A DNA stretch of 64,000 bases from Staphylococcus sp. 17KM0847 (GCF_013463155.1 NZ_CP040781.1:434001-498000), one strand, 5' to 3'; shown: positions 17,449 to 26,977, numbered from the stretch's first letter. Made by a program: numbers and translations. Notes: generated by a model not told the origin, from the letters alone.

Positions 17449-17500
17449 AGCGGGACTACAAAAGCTTCGTGTAAAAGCAGCTTTCTGTTCCGCTTCTTTT
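17449..17500 (+). repeat. Dispersed terminator repeat, copy A
   Basis: AAGCGGGAC (17449-17457) pairs with GTTCCGCTT (17487-17495), and an inner AAAGCT/AGCTTT adds to the stem; CTTTT follows. It is related in layout (xxGxGGGAC-TACRAAAx...TTTCTGTYYCGCT-CTTTT) to the elements at 46868-46918 and 52178-52229. It probably terminates pepA. A separate hairpin ATATGTCT/AGACATAT lies just upstream, around 17397-17421. Confidence 0.75.
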
Positions 17501-17638
17501 ATTATTTCTATTCTTTTTAGTCATTAATTGAATCATCATTTTAAAATCTTTGGCAATTCGTATTGACTAAAGTTAGGGGAGCTGTTATATTAAACACACG
17601 ATACTTTAACTTGATAATGAACTAAAGGAGTGGGCGGA

Positions 17639-18952
17639 ATGAATGCTGTTCTTATAGCAGTTGTACTGATGATTATTTTATGTTTGTGTCGCTTAAATGT
17701 AGTGATCAGTTTATTTATCAGTGCATTAGTCGGTGGTATGATTGCAGGGTTATCTCTGGAAAATACGATTTCGATTTTTACATCAAATATTGTGGATGGT
17801 GCAGAGGTAGCATTAAGCTATGCGCTATTAGGTGGATTTGCGGCATTAATCTCATATAGTGGTATAACAGATTATTTAGTGACAAAAATTATTAAAGCCA
17901 TTCGTGCAGAAGATACAAATGTATCGCGTATCAAGGTAAAAGTGATTATTATTATTAGTTTATTAATATTAAGTGTTATGAGTCAAAACGTTATACCCGT
18001 TCATATTGCGTTTATTCCGATTGTTATTCCACCTTTAATTAGCTTGTTTAATGAGCTAAAAATGGATAGACGTTTAATTGCAGTGATTATTGGTTTTGGT
18101 TTATGTTTTCCATATATACTATTACCATTTGGTTTTGGTCATATCTTCCAAGAAATCATTCAAAAAGGCTTTGAAAAAGCGAATCATCCTATTGAATTTA
18201 ACATGATTTGGAAAGCAATGTTAATCCCAGCTTCAGGATATATCATCGGTTTAATACTGGCAATGTTTTATTATCGTAAACCAAGAGAATATAGAACGAT
18301 TGAAGTACAAGAAGAGGAGAATACAGCTCAATTAAAACCTTATGTTTTAGTTGTAACAGTGATTGCAATCTTAGCAACATTCATTGTTCAAACATTGATA
18401 GGTTCTATGATTTTTGGTGCATTAGCAGGAGTACTTGTATTCTTCTTATCTGGAGCTTATGCATGGCGTAAGTTGGATGATCAGTTTGTTGATGGAATTA
18501 AGATTATGGCATATATCGGTGTGGTTATTTTAACTGCTAACGGTTTTGCAGGTGTAATGAATAAAACAGGAGATGTTGAAAAGCTTGTTGAAGGGTTAAC
18601 AATGATTGCAGGTGACAATCAGTTTATAAGCATTGTGCTTATGTATATTATTGGTTTGATTGTGACACTGGGTATTGGTTCATCTTTTGCAACAATTCCA
18701 ATTATTGCAGCACTTTTTATTCCATTTGGTGAATCAATGGGATTAAGTACAATGGCATTAATTGCACTCATTGGTACAGCTAGTGCATTGGGTGATTCAG
18801 GATCGCCAGCTAGCGACTCAACATTGGGACCTACAGCAGGGTTAAATGTTGACGGTCAACATGATCACATTCGTGATACATGTATACCGAATTTTCTCTT
18901 CTATAATATTCCGCTTATTATTATGGGAACAATTGCAGCACTTGTATTATAA
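17639..18952 (+). CDS. NhaC-type Na+/H+ antiporter family protein
   Basis: 437-residue transporter of the Na+/H+ antiporter (NhaC-like) family with about eleven to twelve hydrophobic helices. Helpful landmarks are VDGAEVALSYALLGGFAALISYSGITD, SQNVIPVHIAFIPIVIPPL, and the C-terminal GIGSSFATIPIIAALF ... ALGDSGSPASDSTLGPTAGLN typical of the family. It is predicted to exchange Na+ or another substrate for H+; amino-acid exchange cannot be excluded. The ATG at 17639 is preferred to the GTG at 17630 because AAAGGAG lies 8 bp before it. The thioesterase follows 24 bp later. Confidence 0.85.
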   Translation: MNAVLIAVVLMIILCLCRLNVVISLFISALVGGMIAGLSLENTISIFTSNIVDGAEVALSYALLGGFAALISYSGITDYLVTKIIKAIRAEDTNVSRIKVKVIIIISLLILSVMSQNVIPVHIAFIPIVIPPLISLFNELKMDRRLIAVIIGFGLCFPYILLPFGFGHIFQEIIQKGFEKANHPIEFNMIWKAMLIPASGYIIGLILAMFYYRKPREYRTIEVQEEENTAQLKPYVLVVTVIAILATFIVQTLIGSMIFGALAGVLVFFLSGAYAWRKLDDQFVDGIKIMAYIGVVILTANGFAGVMNKTGDVEKLVEGLTMIAGDNQFISIVLMYIIGLIVTLGIGSSFATIPIIAALFIPFGESMGLSTMALIALIGTASALGDSGSPASDSTLGPTAGLNVDGQHDHIRDTCIPNFLFYNIPLIIMGTIAALVL

Positions 18953-18976
18953 TCAAGTGTGAAAGAAGGGATTGCA

Positions 18977-19348
18977 ATGACAAATTTGATTGAACTTTTA
19001 GAAATGGATATTCTTGAACAGCATGAAGGTTATGTCAAAATGTCTATGCCTATCAGTGATAAAGTGAAACAACCTTTTGGCTATCTTCACGGTGGTGCAA
19101 CAATGGCACTTGGGGAAACGGCATGTTCAGTAGGCTCAGCAGCACTTGTAGATATTGCACAAGAAATACCAGTAGGCCTAGAAATGAATGCCAACCATAT
19201 CCGATCTGCAACAGAGGGATATGTTTATGCGGAAGCAACAATTATACATCAAGGACGTACGACGCACATATGGGATATTCGTATTACAGATCATAATAAA
19301 CGATTAATAAGTATGATGCGTGGTACTATTGCGATAAGAAGAAAATAG
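18977..19348 (+). CDS. PaaI/MenI-type hotdog thioesterase
   Basis: 123-residue single-domain hotdog thioesterase. The motif GYLHGGATMALGETACSVG (residues 38-56) supplies the family's HGG helix and catalytic Glu. The rest (ANHIRSATEGYVYAEATIIHQGRTTHIWDIRI) is the usual beta-sheet. The family includes 1,4-dihydroxy-2-naphthoyl-CoA hydrolase of menaquinone synthesis, a possible role here; other acyl-CoA substrates are possible. The ATG at 18977 has AGAAGGGA upstream and gives the usual length; the GTG at 18959 lacks such a site. Confidence 0.85.
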   Translation: MTNLIELLEMDILEQHEGYVKMSMPISDKVKQPFGYLHGGATMALGETACSVGSAALVDIAQEIPVGLEMNANHIRSATEGYVYAEATIIHQGRTTHIWDIRITDHNKRLISMMRGTIAIRRK

Positions 19349-19373
19349 AAAATAATGGCGCTTCACTTTTTGT

Positions 19374-19405
19374 GGTGGGATGGCATATGCTGTCTCACCT
19401 TTTTT
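19374..19405 (+). terminator. Terminator after the thioesterase gene
   Basis: GGTGGGAT (19374-19381) and GTCTCACC (19392-19399) form an 8-bp stem with two G-U pairs, followed by six T. Confidence 0.65.
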
Positions 19406-19604
19406 GGTATACAAAAAGCGCATATGTCTCTTTATATACCCCCTTATAGTCATACTATTATTATCTTTTAGTCTAGGAATAATAATTTTCACAATCATAG
19501 CTACTGTTATATTCGCTATAATATATGGATATTTTGTAGATGAAATATTTGTAACTATTTTAGGTTTAATTTACATACCATTACTAATGATTATTTTGTT
19601 TTAA
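19380..19604 (+). CDS. Small hydrophobic ORF, possibly 5'-truncated
   Basis: 74 codons encoding an almost wholly hydrophobic product: after PFLVYKKRICLF come two or three membrane segments (FIYPLIVILLLSFSLGIIIF, IIATVIFAIIYGYF, IFVTILGLIYIPLLMIILF). The only ATG falls inside the terminator hairpin of the previous gene and has no ribosome-binding site, so the true N-terminus may be lost or the ORF may be a relic. No family is recognised. It opens a run of tiny ORFs unlike the surrounding core genes. Confidence 0.4.
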   Translation: MAYAVSPFLVYKKRICLFIYPLIVILLLSFSLGIIIFTIIATVIFAIIYGYFVDEIFVTILGLIYIPLLMIILF

Positions 19605-19649
19605 CAGAGTATTTACTTGGTTGTAAAAGTTAATAAACAAATTGGTCAC

Positions 19650-19834
19650 ATGATGTCAGAAAACGAACAACAAGTTAATAAATTTTTTGACATAGGGTTA
19701 AAATCGTTTGGTTTACTTTCAGCGGGAATATCAGTGGCTAAATATATATTTAATATGACTAAAAATCATTTGAGAAAAATACAGAAGTTCCAGATTTTGT
19801 TGTATCAATTATTTCTGATTTAAATACTTCATAA
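19650..19834 (+). pseudogene. Small ORF with a probable 1-nt frameshift
   Basis: From ATG 19650 or 19653 the frame reads MSENEQQVNKFFDIGLKSFG and on through a hydrophobic stretch to NMTKNHLRK. It then becomes low-quality and ends at 19822. In the neighbouring frame the sequence continues plausibly as NTEVPDFVVSIISDLNTS and stops at 19834. One missing A in the A-run at 19775-19779 would join the two parts into a protein of about 61 residues. It has no recognised family and a weak ribosome-binding site. A sequencing error in the homopolymer is an alternative explanation. Confidence 0.4.
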
Positions 19835-19923
19835 ACAAACCTCCAAAATTAAATTAAAACTAAAACAACATTGGAAACACTTAAGCACGATTTTTGACCA
19901 TTTAGGAATTATTGAACTTTTTA

Positions 19924-19961
19924 ACTAATTATTTTGTTAGGTTAGATACAAGATAATTAGT
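19924..19961 (+). repeat. Inverted repeat upstream of the secreted-peptide ORF
   Basis: ACTAATTAT (19924-19932) and ATAATTAGT (19953-19961) are perfect 9-bp arms around a 20-nt loop. They end 13 bp before the start codon and just before the GGGAGTGGGG ribosome-binding region. This could be an operator or a translation-controlling hairpin. No T-tract follows. Confidence 0.45.
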
Positions 19962-19974
19962 GGGAGTGGGGAAA

Positions 19975-20373
19975 ATGAATAAAAATATTAGTTTTAAATC
20001 TAGAATAACAAAAGGGTGTGATGCATTTGCTATTGTATTAAGTGTAGTTTTAAGCTCTGTATTAGCTGATCATTATTCTTATGCATAGGAAAGTAAAACT
20101 ATAGAATCAACTGAAAATGGTTTGGGTGTTTTACAAGTAGTTAATGATGAGCAAGCAGTTTTTAAGTTAAATAAAAATATTGGTTATCAATTAAACGATG
20201 ATGGTAGTATATCATTGATTGATAATAATAAAAACGAAAGTAAAAAACTTCCTATAGAAGGTAAAGACAGAAACAATGAAAAAATAAGATATGTTTATAC
20301 AGAAGATAATAATCAATTAGTATTAAATGCTGTAAGTGAAAATGCTACATCAACCAGAGGGGCTAGAGAATGA
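19975..20373 (+). pseudogene. Secreted small protein gene interrupted by an in-frame amber codon
   Basis: From ATG 19975 (preceded by AGTGGGG) the frame encodes a basic N-region, a hydrophobic core (FAIVLSVVLSSVLA) and an AxA-like site ending SYA: a signal peptide of 37 residues. Codon 38 is TAG (20086-20088). The same frame then stays open for 94 codons, including YQLNDDGSISLI, and stops at 20373. A single C-to-T change of CAG would produce this lesion. An internal ATG at 20122 could restart only a leaderless product. Read through, it is about 131 residues with no cysteine after the signal peptide. It overlaps the next gene by ATGA. A bacteriocin-type precursor is conceivable but unproven. 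Confidence 0.5.
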
Positions 20374-20579
20374 ATGTTGAAAAGATAATGAATGGTTATA
20401 TTTTGATAGCTTTGATAATTATTATACTATTAGGACGTTTATTAGTTTATGCGTTATCGGGAGATGTTACGAAAACAATAAACTCTTTTAGCTTTTTTTG
20501 TCATTTAATGGGTTTAGCTGTTTATATATATTGTTTATTTTTAGTGAAAAAGCAAGGTAAGATTGATAGTTTTTGGTGA
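20370..20579 (+). CDS. Small two-helix membrane protein coupled to the secreted ORF
   Basis: 69-residue protein with two predicted membrane helices (about residues 10-29, ILIALIIIILLGRLLVYAL, and 40-60, FSFFCHLMGLAVYIYCLFLV) and a short basic C-terminus. Its ATG overlaps the stop of the preceding secreted ORF as ATGA, implying translational coupling. Small two-helix proteins next to secreted peptides are often immunity or export helpers, but no family is recognised here and the partner gene seems broken. It is followed by hairpins at 20625-20652 and 20662-20693. Confidence 0.55.
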   Translation: MNVEKIMNGYILIALIIIILLGRLLVYALSGDVTKTINSFSFFCHLMGLAVYIYCLFLVKKQGKIDSFW

Positions 20580-20658
20580 ATTTGTTTTTTAGTACTAATA
20601 TTGCTTAAAGATATATAAATAAAAGGCTGTCCACCACAGAAGATGAACAGCCAATAAT

Positions 20659-20698
20659 AAAGGGAATTGGATGGCAAGTGCCATTCAATTCCCTTTTT
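20659..20698. terminator. Strong bidirectional terminator before the mnh operon
   Basis: GGGAATTGGATGGCA (20662-20676) and TGCCATTCAATTCCC (20679-20693) form a 15-bp stem with one G-U pair, flanked by AAA and TTTTT. It ends three bases before the mnhG stop codon on the minus strand. A second hairpin, GGCTGT/ACAGCC, lies at 20625-20652. Confidence 0.9.
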
Positions 20699-20701
20699 AT
20701 G

Positions 20702-21058
20702 TTAAAGTTTAGTGCCTTTAAGATCGTCTTTAACTTCATCCAATTTCATTCTTTTTGAAGCAGGTGTCTTTAAGTTATATGCAGACTTCAATACCATATG
20801 ACTGGCAAGAGGACCTGTTAAAAAGACGAACATAATACCGATCAAAAGTTGAAAGTTTACATAGCCTTCTTTACCGATAAAATAAATAAATGTACCAGTG
20901 AGTAAGAGCATAGTTCCAAGTGTGGCCGCTTTACCAGCAGCATGTGCGCGCGAATAAACATCATCCAAACGCAACATACCGATAGCAGCGAGGGCACTAA
21001 ACAGAGCACCAGAAATTACAAGAATAAGACCAATACTAATCACGATCGTTTCTGTCAT
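20702..21058 (-). CDS. mnhG: Na+/H+ antiporter subunit MnhG
   Basis: 118-residue subunit G of the seven-subunit Mnh (Mrp) antiporter, with three membrane helices and the family core [28 protein letters not shown] followed by [14 protein letters not shown]. The ATG at 21058 gives the S. aureus length and has AGGTGA 6 bp upstream; a TTG two codons earlier is also possible. It overlaps the end of mnhF. It is the last gene of the operon and ends at a strong terminator. Subunits A to G are all needed for activity in characterised Mrp systems. Confidence 0.93.
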   Translation of the reverse strand: MTETIVISIGLILVISGALFSALAAIGMLRLDDVYSRAHAAGKAATLGTMLLLTGTFIYFIGKEGYVNFQLLIGIMFVFLTGPLASHMVLKSAYNLKTPASKRMKLDEVKDDLKGTKL

Positions 21059-21329
21059 GCTCAATCACCTGTCCTTTATCCATAAATTTTGCGAATACAG
21101 CCGTACCAAGGAAAGCTAAAATACCAATTAATAAAATAGCAACCATCATATAGCGTGTTCCAAGAATAATAGAGAATAAACCGATAATGGCCATAAGTTG
21201 AATACCAATTGCATCTAATGCAACGACACGGTCAGGCAAAGATGGTCCAATAATAACACGAACAAGAATAGCTAAAATTGAGAGTACGACAATGACAAGT
21301 GCAATAATAATAAAAATATCATAATTCAT
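21036..21329 (-). CDS. mnhF: Na+/H+ antiporter subunit MnhF
   Basis: 97-residue subunit F with three membrane helices; the conserved centre is [27 protein letters not shown]. The start MNYDIF at 21329 matches the S. aureus protein length; an in-frame GTG at 21338 would add three residues. It overlaps mnhE by 11 bp and mnhG by 23 bp, consistent with translational coupling across the 3' half of the operon. Confidence 0.93.
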   Translation of the reverse strand: MNYDIFIIIALVIVVLSILAILVRVIIGPSLPDRVVALDAIGIQLMAIIGLFSIILGTRYMMVAILLIGILAFLGTAVFAKFMDKGQVIEHDRNDRD

Positions 21330-21807
21330 CGTATTCACCGACCTCTCTCACTGCTTTTTCAAGTGAATTTTTAATTGCAGCAACTTCTTCTTCTTTAGTT
21401 GAAAAATCTAATGAATGAATATATAGACGTTTCATATCATCATTCACACCGATGACTACGGTACCGGGTGTTAATGTGATCAGATTGGATAATAATGCCA
21501 CTTCCCATTTATATTTTAAGTCTGTTTCATAGACAAAAAAGGCAGATTCATTTTTGATTTGAGGTTGAAGAATAATACGCAATACATCAATATTGGCTTT
21601 AATCAATTCTGAAATAAAGACGAAAATTAATTTAATAATGTTATAAAGTGTTACGATATAGAACCGTCCTGGCAATAGTTTGCGCATAAGAAATACTAAT
21701 CCCATCGCAAACAAATAGCCGAGAACAAAAGCATTCATCGTATAACTATTTGATAAAAATAACCAGAAAATTGCTAACAATAAGTTGATTACAATTTGTA
21801 CTGCCAT
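21319..21807 (-). CDS. mnhE: Na+/H+ antiporter subunit MnhE
   Basis: 162-residue subunit E. The N-terminal half is membranous ([30 protein letters not shown]). The C-terminal half has the conserved [30 protein letters not shown]. In Mrp complexes subunit E anchors the assembly. It begins one base after the mnhD stop and overlaps mnhF. Confidence 0.94.
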   Translation of the reverse strand: MAVQIVINLLLAIFWLFLSNSYTMNAFVLGYLFAMGLVFLMRKLLPGRFYIVTLYNIIKLIFVFISELIKANIDVLRIILQPQIKNESAFFVYETDLKYKWEVALLSNLITLTPGTVVIGVNDDMKRLYIHSLDFSTKEEEVAAIKNSLEKAVREVGEYDEL

Positions 21808-21808
21808 A

Positions 21809-23311
21809 TTATTTCACCCCCAATACACTATTAATATAATGATCTGGTTGATAGAAGGACTTCGCTGCTTCTGCCACAATAGGGTACAATTGATCAGCAA
21901 ACAAACCGAATGCCACTGTAATGACAACAGCTAAAATGGATACAGCGAGTAGTCCACGATGATGCAAACGAGGATTGTAAATGTAACCATAGCTCTTACC
22001 AAAAAAGCCTTTGAGAAAAATATTAATAACAGAATATAGAACGACTAAGCTTGAGAGTAAAACGATTATACCGCTAAAGTAGAATCCTTCCTCAAATGTA
22101 GCACGGACAATATAAAGTTTACCGTAAAAACCACTGAATGGTGGGATACCTGCTAAGCTGAGTGCTGCAATAAAGAAAGTCCAACCGAGTACAGGATAGT
22201 GATGAATCAAGCCACCAAAGTCACGTAAATCTGTTGTTTTTGTGATTTTATACATAATTCCAATCAAGAAAAACAACGCAGCTTTGACGAGCATATCATG
22301 CAATGTATAGTAAATGGCACCGATCATACCAGACTCATTCATCATAGCGACACCTACTAGAATGACACCGACTGCAATCATAATATTGTAGAGAATAATT
22401 CTTTTCGTATCTCTAAAACCAACTGCACCGACACAGCCAAATATAATTGTCAATAGTGCGAGTGCTAAGATGGTATAGTGCGAGAATGTCAAAGTATCAT
22501 GGAAAAATAAACTCATTGTACGTGCAATAGCGTATACACCTACTTTAGTTAATAACGCACCAAAGAAAGCAATAATTGCAAATGGAGGTGCATAGTAAGC
22601 ACCTGGCAACCACACGTACATTGGGAACGCTCCGGCTTTTGTTGCAAATACAAAAATAAATAAGACAAAAACAATGCTAACAAGCCCCGGGTGTGATTGA
22701 TAAACGGTGTCGAGTTTCATACTAATATCTGCCATATTTAAAGTGCCAACCACAGAATATAAAATACCAACTGCAATAATAAAGAAAGCAGAAGAAACCA
22801 CATTGACTAATAAGTATTTAACACTTTCTTGGAGCTGGATTTTAGTTCCACCGATAACCATTAAGCCATAAGAGGCCATTAAAAACACTTCAAAGAATAC
22901 GAATAAGTTGAAAATATCACCCGTGATAAAAGCACCATTAATCCCTGTTAGCATAAACATGACAGTAAAGTAATAGTAATATGTTTCACGATGTAGGCCG
23001 ATAGATTGATATGAAAACAGAATGATTAAGAGTGTCACGATTACACTTGTTGTGACGAGCAATGCACTGAATAAATCGAGTACAAAGACGATACTATATG
23101 GTGCTTTCCATGAACCAAGTTCGAGGACAATGGGATGTCCGAGTTGCCACACGTGGTATAAATTAATTAAAGCGAATACGAGTGTGATGAGTGTTCCTGT
23201 TAAAGCAAGGTAACGCTTGATATAAGGGCGTAAACCACTAAATATTAATAGGATTGCAGTGATTACCGGTACAACAAGTACCATAACGAGTAAGTTCTCA
23301 TTCATCATCAT
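21809..23311 (-). CDS. mnhD: Na+/H+ antiporter subunit MnhD
   Basis: 500-residue subunit with about fourteen helices, homologous to the proton-pumping NuoL/M/N subunits of complex I. It shows the conserved charged helix positions in [16 protein letters not shown] and [22 protein letters not shown] (Lys channel residue) and the discontinuous-helix region. It is one of the two ion-translocating subunits of the antiporter, with MnhA. Its ATG overlaps mnhC by 14 bp; GGGGTG lies 7 bp upstream. Confidence 0.95.
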   Translation of the reverse strand: MMMNENLLVMVLVVPVITAILLIFSGLRPYIKRYLALTGTLITLVFALINLYHVWQLGHPIVLELGSWKAPYSIVFVLDLFSALLVTTSVIVTLLIILFSYQSIGLHRETYYYYFTVMFMLTGINGAFITGDIFNLFVFFEVFLMASYGLMVIGGTKIQLQESVKYLLVNVVSSAFFIIAVGILYSVVGTLNMADISMKLDTVYQSHPGLVSIVFVLFIFVFATKAGAFPMYVWLPGAYYAPPFAIIAFFGALLTKVGVYAIARTMSLFFHDTLTFSHYTILALALLTIIFGCVGAVGFRDTKRIILYNIMIAVGVILVGVAMMNESGMIGAIYYTLHDMLVKAALFFLIGIMYKITKTTDLRDFGGLIHHYPVLGWTFFIAALSLAGIPPFSGFYGKLYIVRATFEEGFYFSGIIVLLSSLVVLYSVINIFLKGFFGKSYGYIYNPRLHHRGLLAVSILAVVITVAFGLFADQLYPIVAEAAKSFYQPDHYINSVLGVK

Positions 23312-23645
23312 CTTGTGGCACCCCTTTCATACGTTCTACGTTATCTGTTCCTAACTCCTTGTAGCTTCTAAAAGCTAAAACTAAGAAAAATGCTGTCACC
23401 GCAAATGAGATAACGATAGCTGTTAAAATCAAAGCTTGCGGAATGGGGTCAACGTAGTTTGAAATCCCTTTTTCATAGATAGGAACGTTACCATTTTTTA
23501 GACCACCCATTGTTAAAGTGAATAAGTTTGCAGCGTGTGATAATAGTGCAGTACCGATAATGATTCTGATTAAACTTTTAGACAGAATGAGGTAAACGCT
23601 AATAGAAGTTAAAAAGCCACAAACAATGATTAATACAATTTCCAT
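23298..23645 (-). CDS. mnhC: Na+/H+ antiporter subunit MnhC
   Basis: 115-residue homologue of NuoK, with three helices. Landmarks are [27 protein letters not shown] and [28 protein letters not shown], which carry the conserved buried acidic and [11 protein letters not shown] region. It starts at the last base of mnhB and ends within mnhD, in the usual A-B-C-D-E-F-G order. Confidence 0.95.
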   Translation of the reverse strand: MEIVLIIVCGFLTSISVYLILSKSLIRIIIGTALLSHAANLFTLTMGGLKNGNVPIYEKGISNYVDPIPQALILTAIVISFAVTAFFLVLAFRSYKELGTDNVERMKGVPQDDDE

Positions 23646-24073
23646 TACTCATTCTCTCCAATCGTTAAAATTATTGTTAATACTGTACCGACTACAACAA
23701 ATAAAACCCCGGTATCGAATATAACCGCTGTGTGTAAATGCATCGGAGCTAAGAAAGGCAATGGAATGTCAAAAGAAGTATGTGTAAAAAAGTTTTTACC
23801 ATATGTCCAACTTAGCATAGGTGCAGCGATACAAAAGGTTAGTCCTAAAGCGATTAACTTTTTAAAGTCCCAAGGAAAGACTTTACGAAGTGTCTTCACA
23901 TCAAATGCCACTGCAATAATAACTAAAGCACTTGAAACAAGGAGCCCTCCGATAAAGCCACCACCGGGTGTGTAATGTCCAGCTAAAAAGAGCGAGAAGC
24001 CGAACATCATGATTAAGAAAAAGATAATCAGTGCGGAATATTGAGATATTAAATCATTTTTTTGCCTGTTCAA
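23645..24073 (-). CDS. mnhB: Na+/H+ antiporter subunit MnhB
   Basis: 142-residue subunit B, four helices, with the signature [27 protein letters not shown] near residue 31. It starts inside the 3' end of mnhA (20-bp overlap). In Mrp structures MrpB, like the MrpA C-terminal region, belongs to the NuoJ-like module that completes the ion path. Confidence 0.95.
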   Translation of the reverse strand: MNRQKNDLISQYSALIIFFLIMMFGFSLFLAGHYTPGGGFIGGLLVSSALVIIAVAFDVKTLRKVFPWDFKKLIALGLTFCIAAPMLSWTYGKNFFTHTSFDIPLPFLAPMHLHTAVIFDTGVLFVVVGTVLTIILTIGENE

Positions 24074-26471
24074 TCTTCTCCACCCTTTCGTAACCGTTTT
24101 TATGTTTTGCGCGTAATTTAATTAATGTGTAAATGCCCATACCTGCAATACCGAGCACAGCTGATTCGAATAATGTATCGGTACCACGGAAGTCAACGAG
24201 AATAACGTTAACCATATTTTTACCTTCTGCAAGATCATAGACATGCTTTTTATAGAATTCACTAATTGAATCGAAATGTCTGTTGCCATATGCAATTAAG
24301 CCGAGAACTGTAACAACAGCTCCAACACCGATAGAGATGATAATATTACCTAATTTATATGATGTTGATTCATTATAACGACTCATATTAGGAAGATGGT
24401 AGAAACACAACAAGAATAATGCTGTTGAAATCGTTTCTACAACAAATTGTGTTAGTGCAAGGTCAGGGGCATTAAAGAAAATAAAGAATATAGCCATTGA
24501 ATAGCCCACTGCACTAAGCATAATAATGCTGAATAAGCGCGAACGTGCGAAAACAATCATTGTTGCAGCTATTGTAATCGTAATGATCGAGATAAATTCG
24601 TATAGTCTGATAGGAGATACTTTAACGAAATCCCATGAGAATGGTACAAAAGCAAGTGTTACAAATGTGAGTAAAATCATCATAAAAAAGATGATGACTA
24701 AATTATTACGAATAAATCCTGTCATATAAGTACGTGTAATTTGTGTTGCGTAATAAGGTGTATAACGTGCGGTTTGGTCATACCAATGATTTAATGTCAC
24801 ATTCTTAGGGATAGCCCGTAAAAAGGGTACCCAATATTTAAACGTTAACAATAATAACAGACCTATACCATAAATAGTGAGTGTTGCAAAAAAGGCAGGT
24901 GTGAAACCATGCCACATATGGAATTCAGCCTGTACATTGTCGACATTAGCGATTGCTTTAGTAGCAGGTTCTACAAATGGTGCTGATACAATGCTAGGGA
25001 AGAAACCAATCGCAATAACTAAAGTAGCTAAAATGATAGGTGAAATATTCATCAAAATTGAAGCTTCATGTGCTTGGTTAGGTAAGCGATTTGGACGATA
25101 TTCTCCTAAAAAGATTTCAGAAATGAATTTAAACGAGTACACGAATGTAAACATACTGCCCACAATTGCAACGATAGGGATTAATAAACCAATCGTATTT
25201 AAATTAAAAATACCTGACTCCGTTACAGTAATCATAGATTCTAAGAATTGTTCTTTTGATAAGAAACCATTGAATGGTGGTACACCTGCCATACTAAGTG
25301 AAGTGATAATCGACAATGTAAAAGAAATAGGCATAATGGTCATTAAACCGCCTAATTTTTGAATATCACGTGTACCAGTAGCGTGATCGACAGCACCGGT
25401 AATCATAAAGAGTGCGCCTTTAAAGGTCGCATGGTTAATCAGATGAAAAATAGCCGCACTAAAGGCTGCAATGTATAGCTGGCTTTCTGCACCTTGAAAA
25501 TGATAACTGACTGCACCGATACCGAGCATAGACATAATCATACCCAGTTGGGAAACGGTAGAAAATGCAAGAATACCTTTTAAGTCTTGTTGCTTTGTAG
25601 CATTGAGTGATCCCCAGAATAACGTAACGAGTCCAAATGCTGTTACGGTCCATATCCACCCTTGTGAAATTGCAAAAACAGGTGTTAGACGAGCAATTAA
25701 GTAAATTCCTGCTTTAACCATTGTTGCTGAGTGAAGATATGCACTGACAGGGGTAGGCGCCTCCATTGCATCAGGTAGCCATATATAAAATGGGAACTGT
25801 GCTGATTTTGTCATTGCACCCATAATAATAAAGACCATAGCCAATATGAAGAATGGAGAAGACTGAATGCTTGAAACATGTGCAATGATTTCACGGATAC
25901 TCCAACTACCTGAAGCAATATATAGTAGAATGAAGCCACCAAGTAATGATAAGCCACCAAATACAGTAATCATCATAGATTTCATTGCCCCATAGAGTGA
26001 CTTATCTTTATGACGCCAAAATGAGATGAGTAAAAAGCTTGAGAATGATGTAAGCTCCCAGAAGAAATATAAGATGAGCAAGTTGTCTGAGAGTACAACA
26101 CCGAGCATAGCACTCATAAAGATCAGTAAGTAACAGTAAAAGTTTCCTAACTGTTCTGACTGACTTAAATAACTAATAGAATACAATACGACTAGGCTTC
26201 CAATACCAGTGATAAGTAAACTGAATAGTAAGCCGAGCCCATCTACATAAATGTCAAAGTTCATACCGATTTGTGGCATCCATGCAGCGGACTGTTGGGT
26301 ATAATGTCCGGACATAGTAGGTTTGATGTATGATAAAAAATACACAAACAACACAAAAGGAATCGGTAACACAAACCACCCTAAATGTATACGTTTATAA
26401 AATCGATACAAAACAGGGATGAGTAGTGCAAATATCAGCGGTAAAATTACCGCAATATGTAACCAACTCAT
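24054..26471 (-). CDS. mnhA: Na+/H+ antiporter subunit MnhA
   Basis: 805-residue largest subunit of the Mnh antiporter. The N-terminal ~500 residues are NuoL-like ([57 protein letters not shown]). The C-terminal part contains the MrpA extension with [22 protein letters not shown] and [15 protein letters not shown]. It functions in Na+ export and pH homeostasis driven by the proton gradient. It is the first gene of the operon; AAAGGAGGACAATTT precedes the ATG. The whole A-G set is intact. Confidence 0.96.
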   Translation of the reverse strand: MSWLHIAVILPLIFALLIPVLYRFYKRIHLGWFVLPIPFVLFVYFLSYIKPTMSGHYTQQSAAWMPQIGMNFDIYVDGLGLLFSLLITGIGSLVVLYSISYLSQSEQLGNFYCYLLIFMSAMLGVVLSDNLLILYFFWELTSFSSFLLISFWRHKDKSLYGAMKSMMITVFGGLSLLGGFILLYIASGSWSIREIIAHVSSIQSSPFFILAMVFIIMGAMTKSAQFPFYIWLPDAMEAPTPVSAYLHSATMVKAGIYLIARLTPVFAISQGWIWTVTAFGLVTLFWGSLNATKQQDLKGILAFSTVSQLGMIMSMLGIGAVSYHFQGAESQLYIAAFSAAIFHLINHATFKGALFMITGAVDHATGTRDIQKLGGLMTIMPISFTLSIITSLSMAGVPPFNGFLSKEQFLESMITVTESGIFNLNTIGLLIPIVAIVGSMFTFVYSFKFISEIFLGEYRPNRLPNQAHEASILMNISPIILATLVIAIGFFPSIVSAPFVEPATKAIANVDNVQAEFHMWHGFTPAFFATLTIYGIGLLLLLTFKYWVPFLRAIPKNVTLNHWYDQTARYTPYYATQITRTYMTGFIRNNLVIIFFMMILLTFVTLAFVPFSWDFVKVSPIRLYEFISIITITIAATMIVFARSRLFSIIMLSAVGYSMAIFFIFFNAPDLALTQFVVETISTALFLLCFYHLPNMSRYNESTSYKLGNIIISIGVGAVVTVLGLIAYGNRHFDSISEFYKKHVYDLAEGKNMVNVILVDFRGTDTLFESAVLGIAGMGIYTLIKLRAKHKNGYERVEKIEQAKK

Positions 26472-26505
26472 AAATTGTCCTCCTTTAAAAAACTACGATA
26501 TGCTT

Positions 26506-26534
26506 ATTATACATGATAATGAATGGTGTGAAAA
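26506..26534 (-). promoter_or_regulatory. Promoter of the mnh operon
   Basis: On the minus strand TTTTCA, a 17-bp spacer, then a perfect TATAAT, about 35 bp before the mnhA start. The -35 box is weak. Confidence 0.45.
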
Positions 26535-26596
26535 ACATGACCCGGATGTGATGACTGTCCTTCACGCCTTCATTTAAATAAGAAGAAATAAGCGAA

Positions 26597-26977
26597 TTAA
26601 TGAAATTTAATTTTATATTGGCGTGTGTAATCTTCTTTGAGACGTGATAAACAATTTAAAGCAGCTGAAGCATAAGGCGTATTCATCGTTTTCAATTCGT
26701 TCTCCAAATTAGTAACAGCTTGCTGTAATGAAGAGGTATAGTCTTGCAGCTCATCTTCAAAAAGCTTGAGCTTACTTTTAGTTGTGTAACGTTTCTCGTA
26801 TAAGCTCAATGCTTTGCGTTCGTGGAAAAACACACCTTCAACTTCATTCGGGCTATGAAGATCACCTTGTTTAGGATGTTTAATGACTTGAACTACTTTG
26901 ACGAGTATTTGATCTCCTGTATTTTCGACAATTTCTACCACATAAACACCCGTTTTATGTGCAAAACGATAAAGCAT
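26597..26977 (-). CDS. kapB: Kinase-associated protein B family (KapB)
   Basis: 126-residue KapB-family protein. The N-terminal ~60 residues form the KapB beta-barrel (YRFAHKTGVYVVEIVENTGDQILVKVVQVIKHPKQGDLHSPNE). The remainder (YEKRYTTKSKLKLFEDELQDY) is helical. In B. subtilis KapB supports the sporulation phosphorelay; Staphylococcus does not sporulate, so the role here must differ and is unknown. It is divergent from ppiB. Despite its historical lipoprotein name, no signal peptide is visible. Confidence 0.85.
   Translation of the reverse strand: MLYRFAHKTGVYVVEIVENTGDQILVKVVQVIKHPKQGDLHSPNEVEGVFFHERKALSLYEKRYTTKSKLKLFEDELQDYTSSLQQAVTNLENELKTMNTPYASAALNCLSRLKEDYTRQYKIKFH

Noticed and set aside
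19805-19844. Minus-strand GGAGG followed by an ATG near 19834
   Set aside because: The frame closes after seven codons and overlaps the plus-strand relic; it is most likely chance.
24877-25362. 161-codon plus-strand ORF inside mnhA
   Set aside because: Shadow of mnhA in the opposite frame; the minus-strand gene is intact and strongly conserved.
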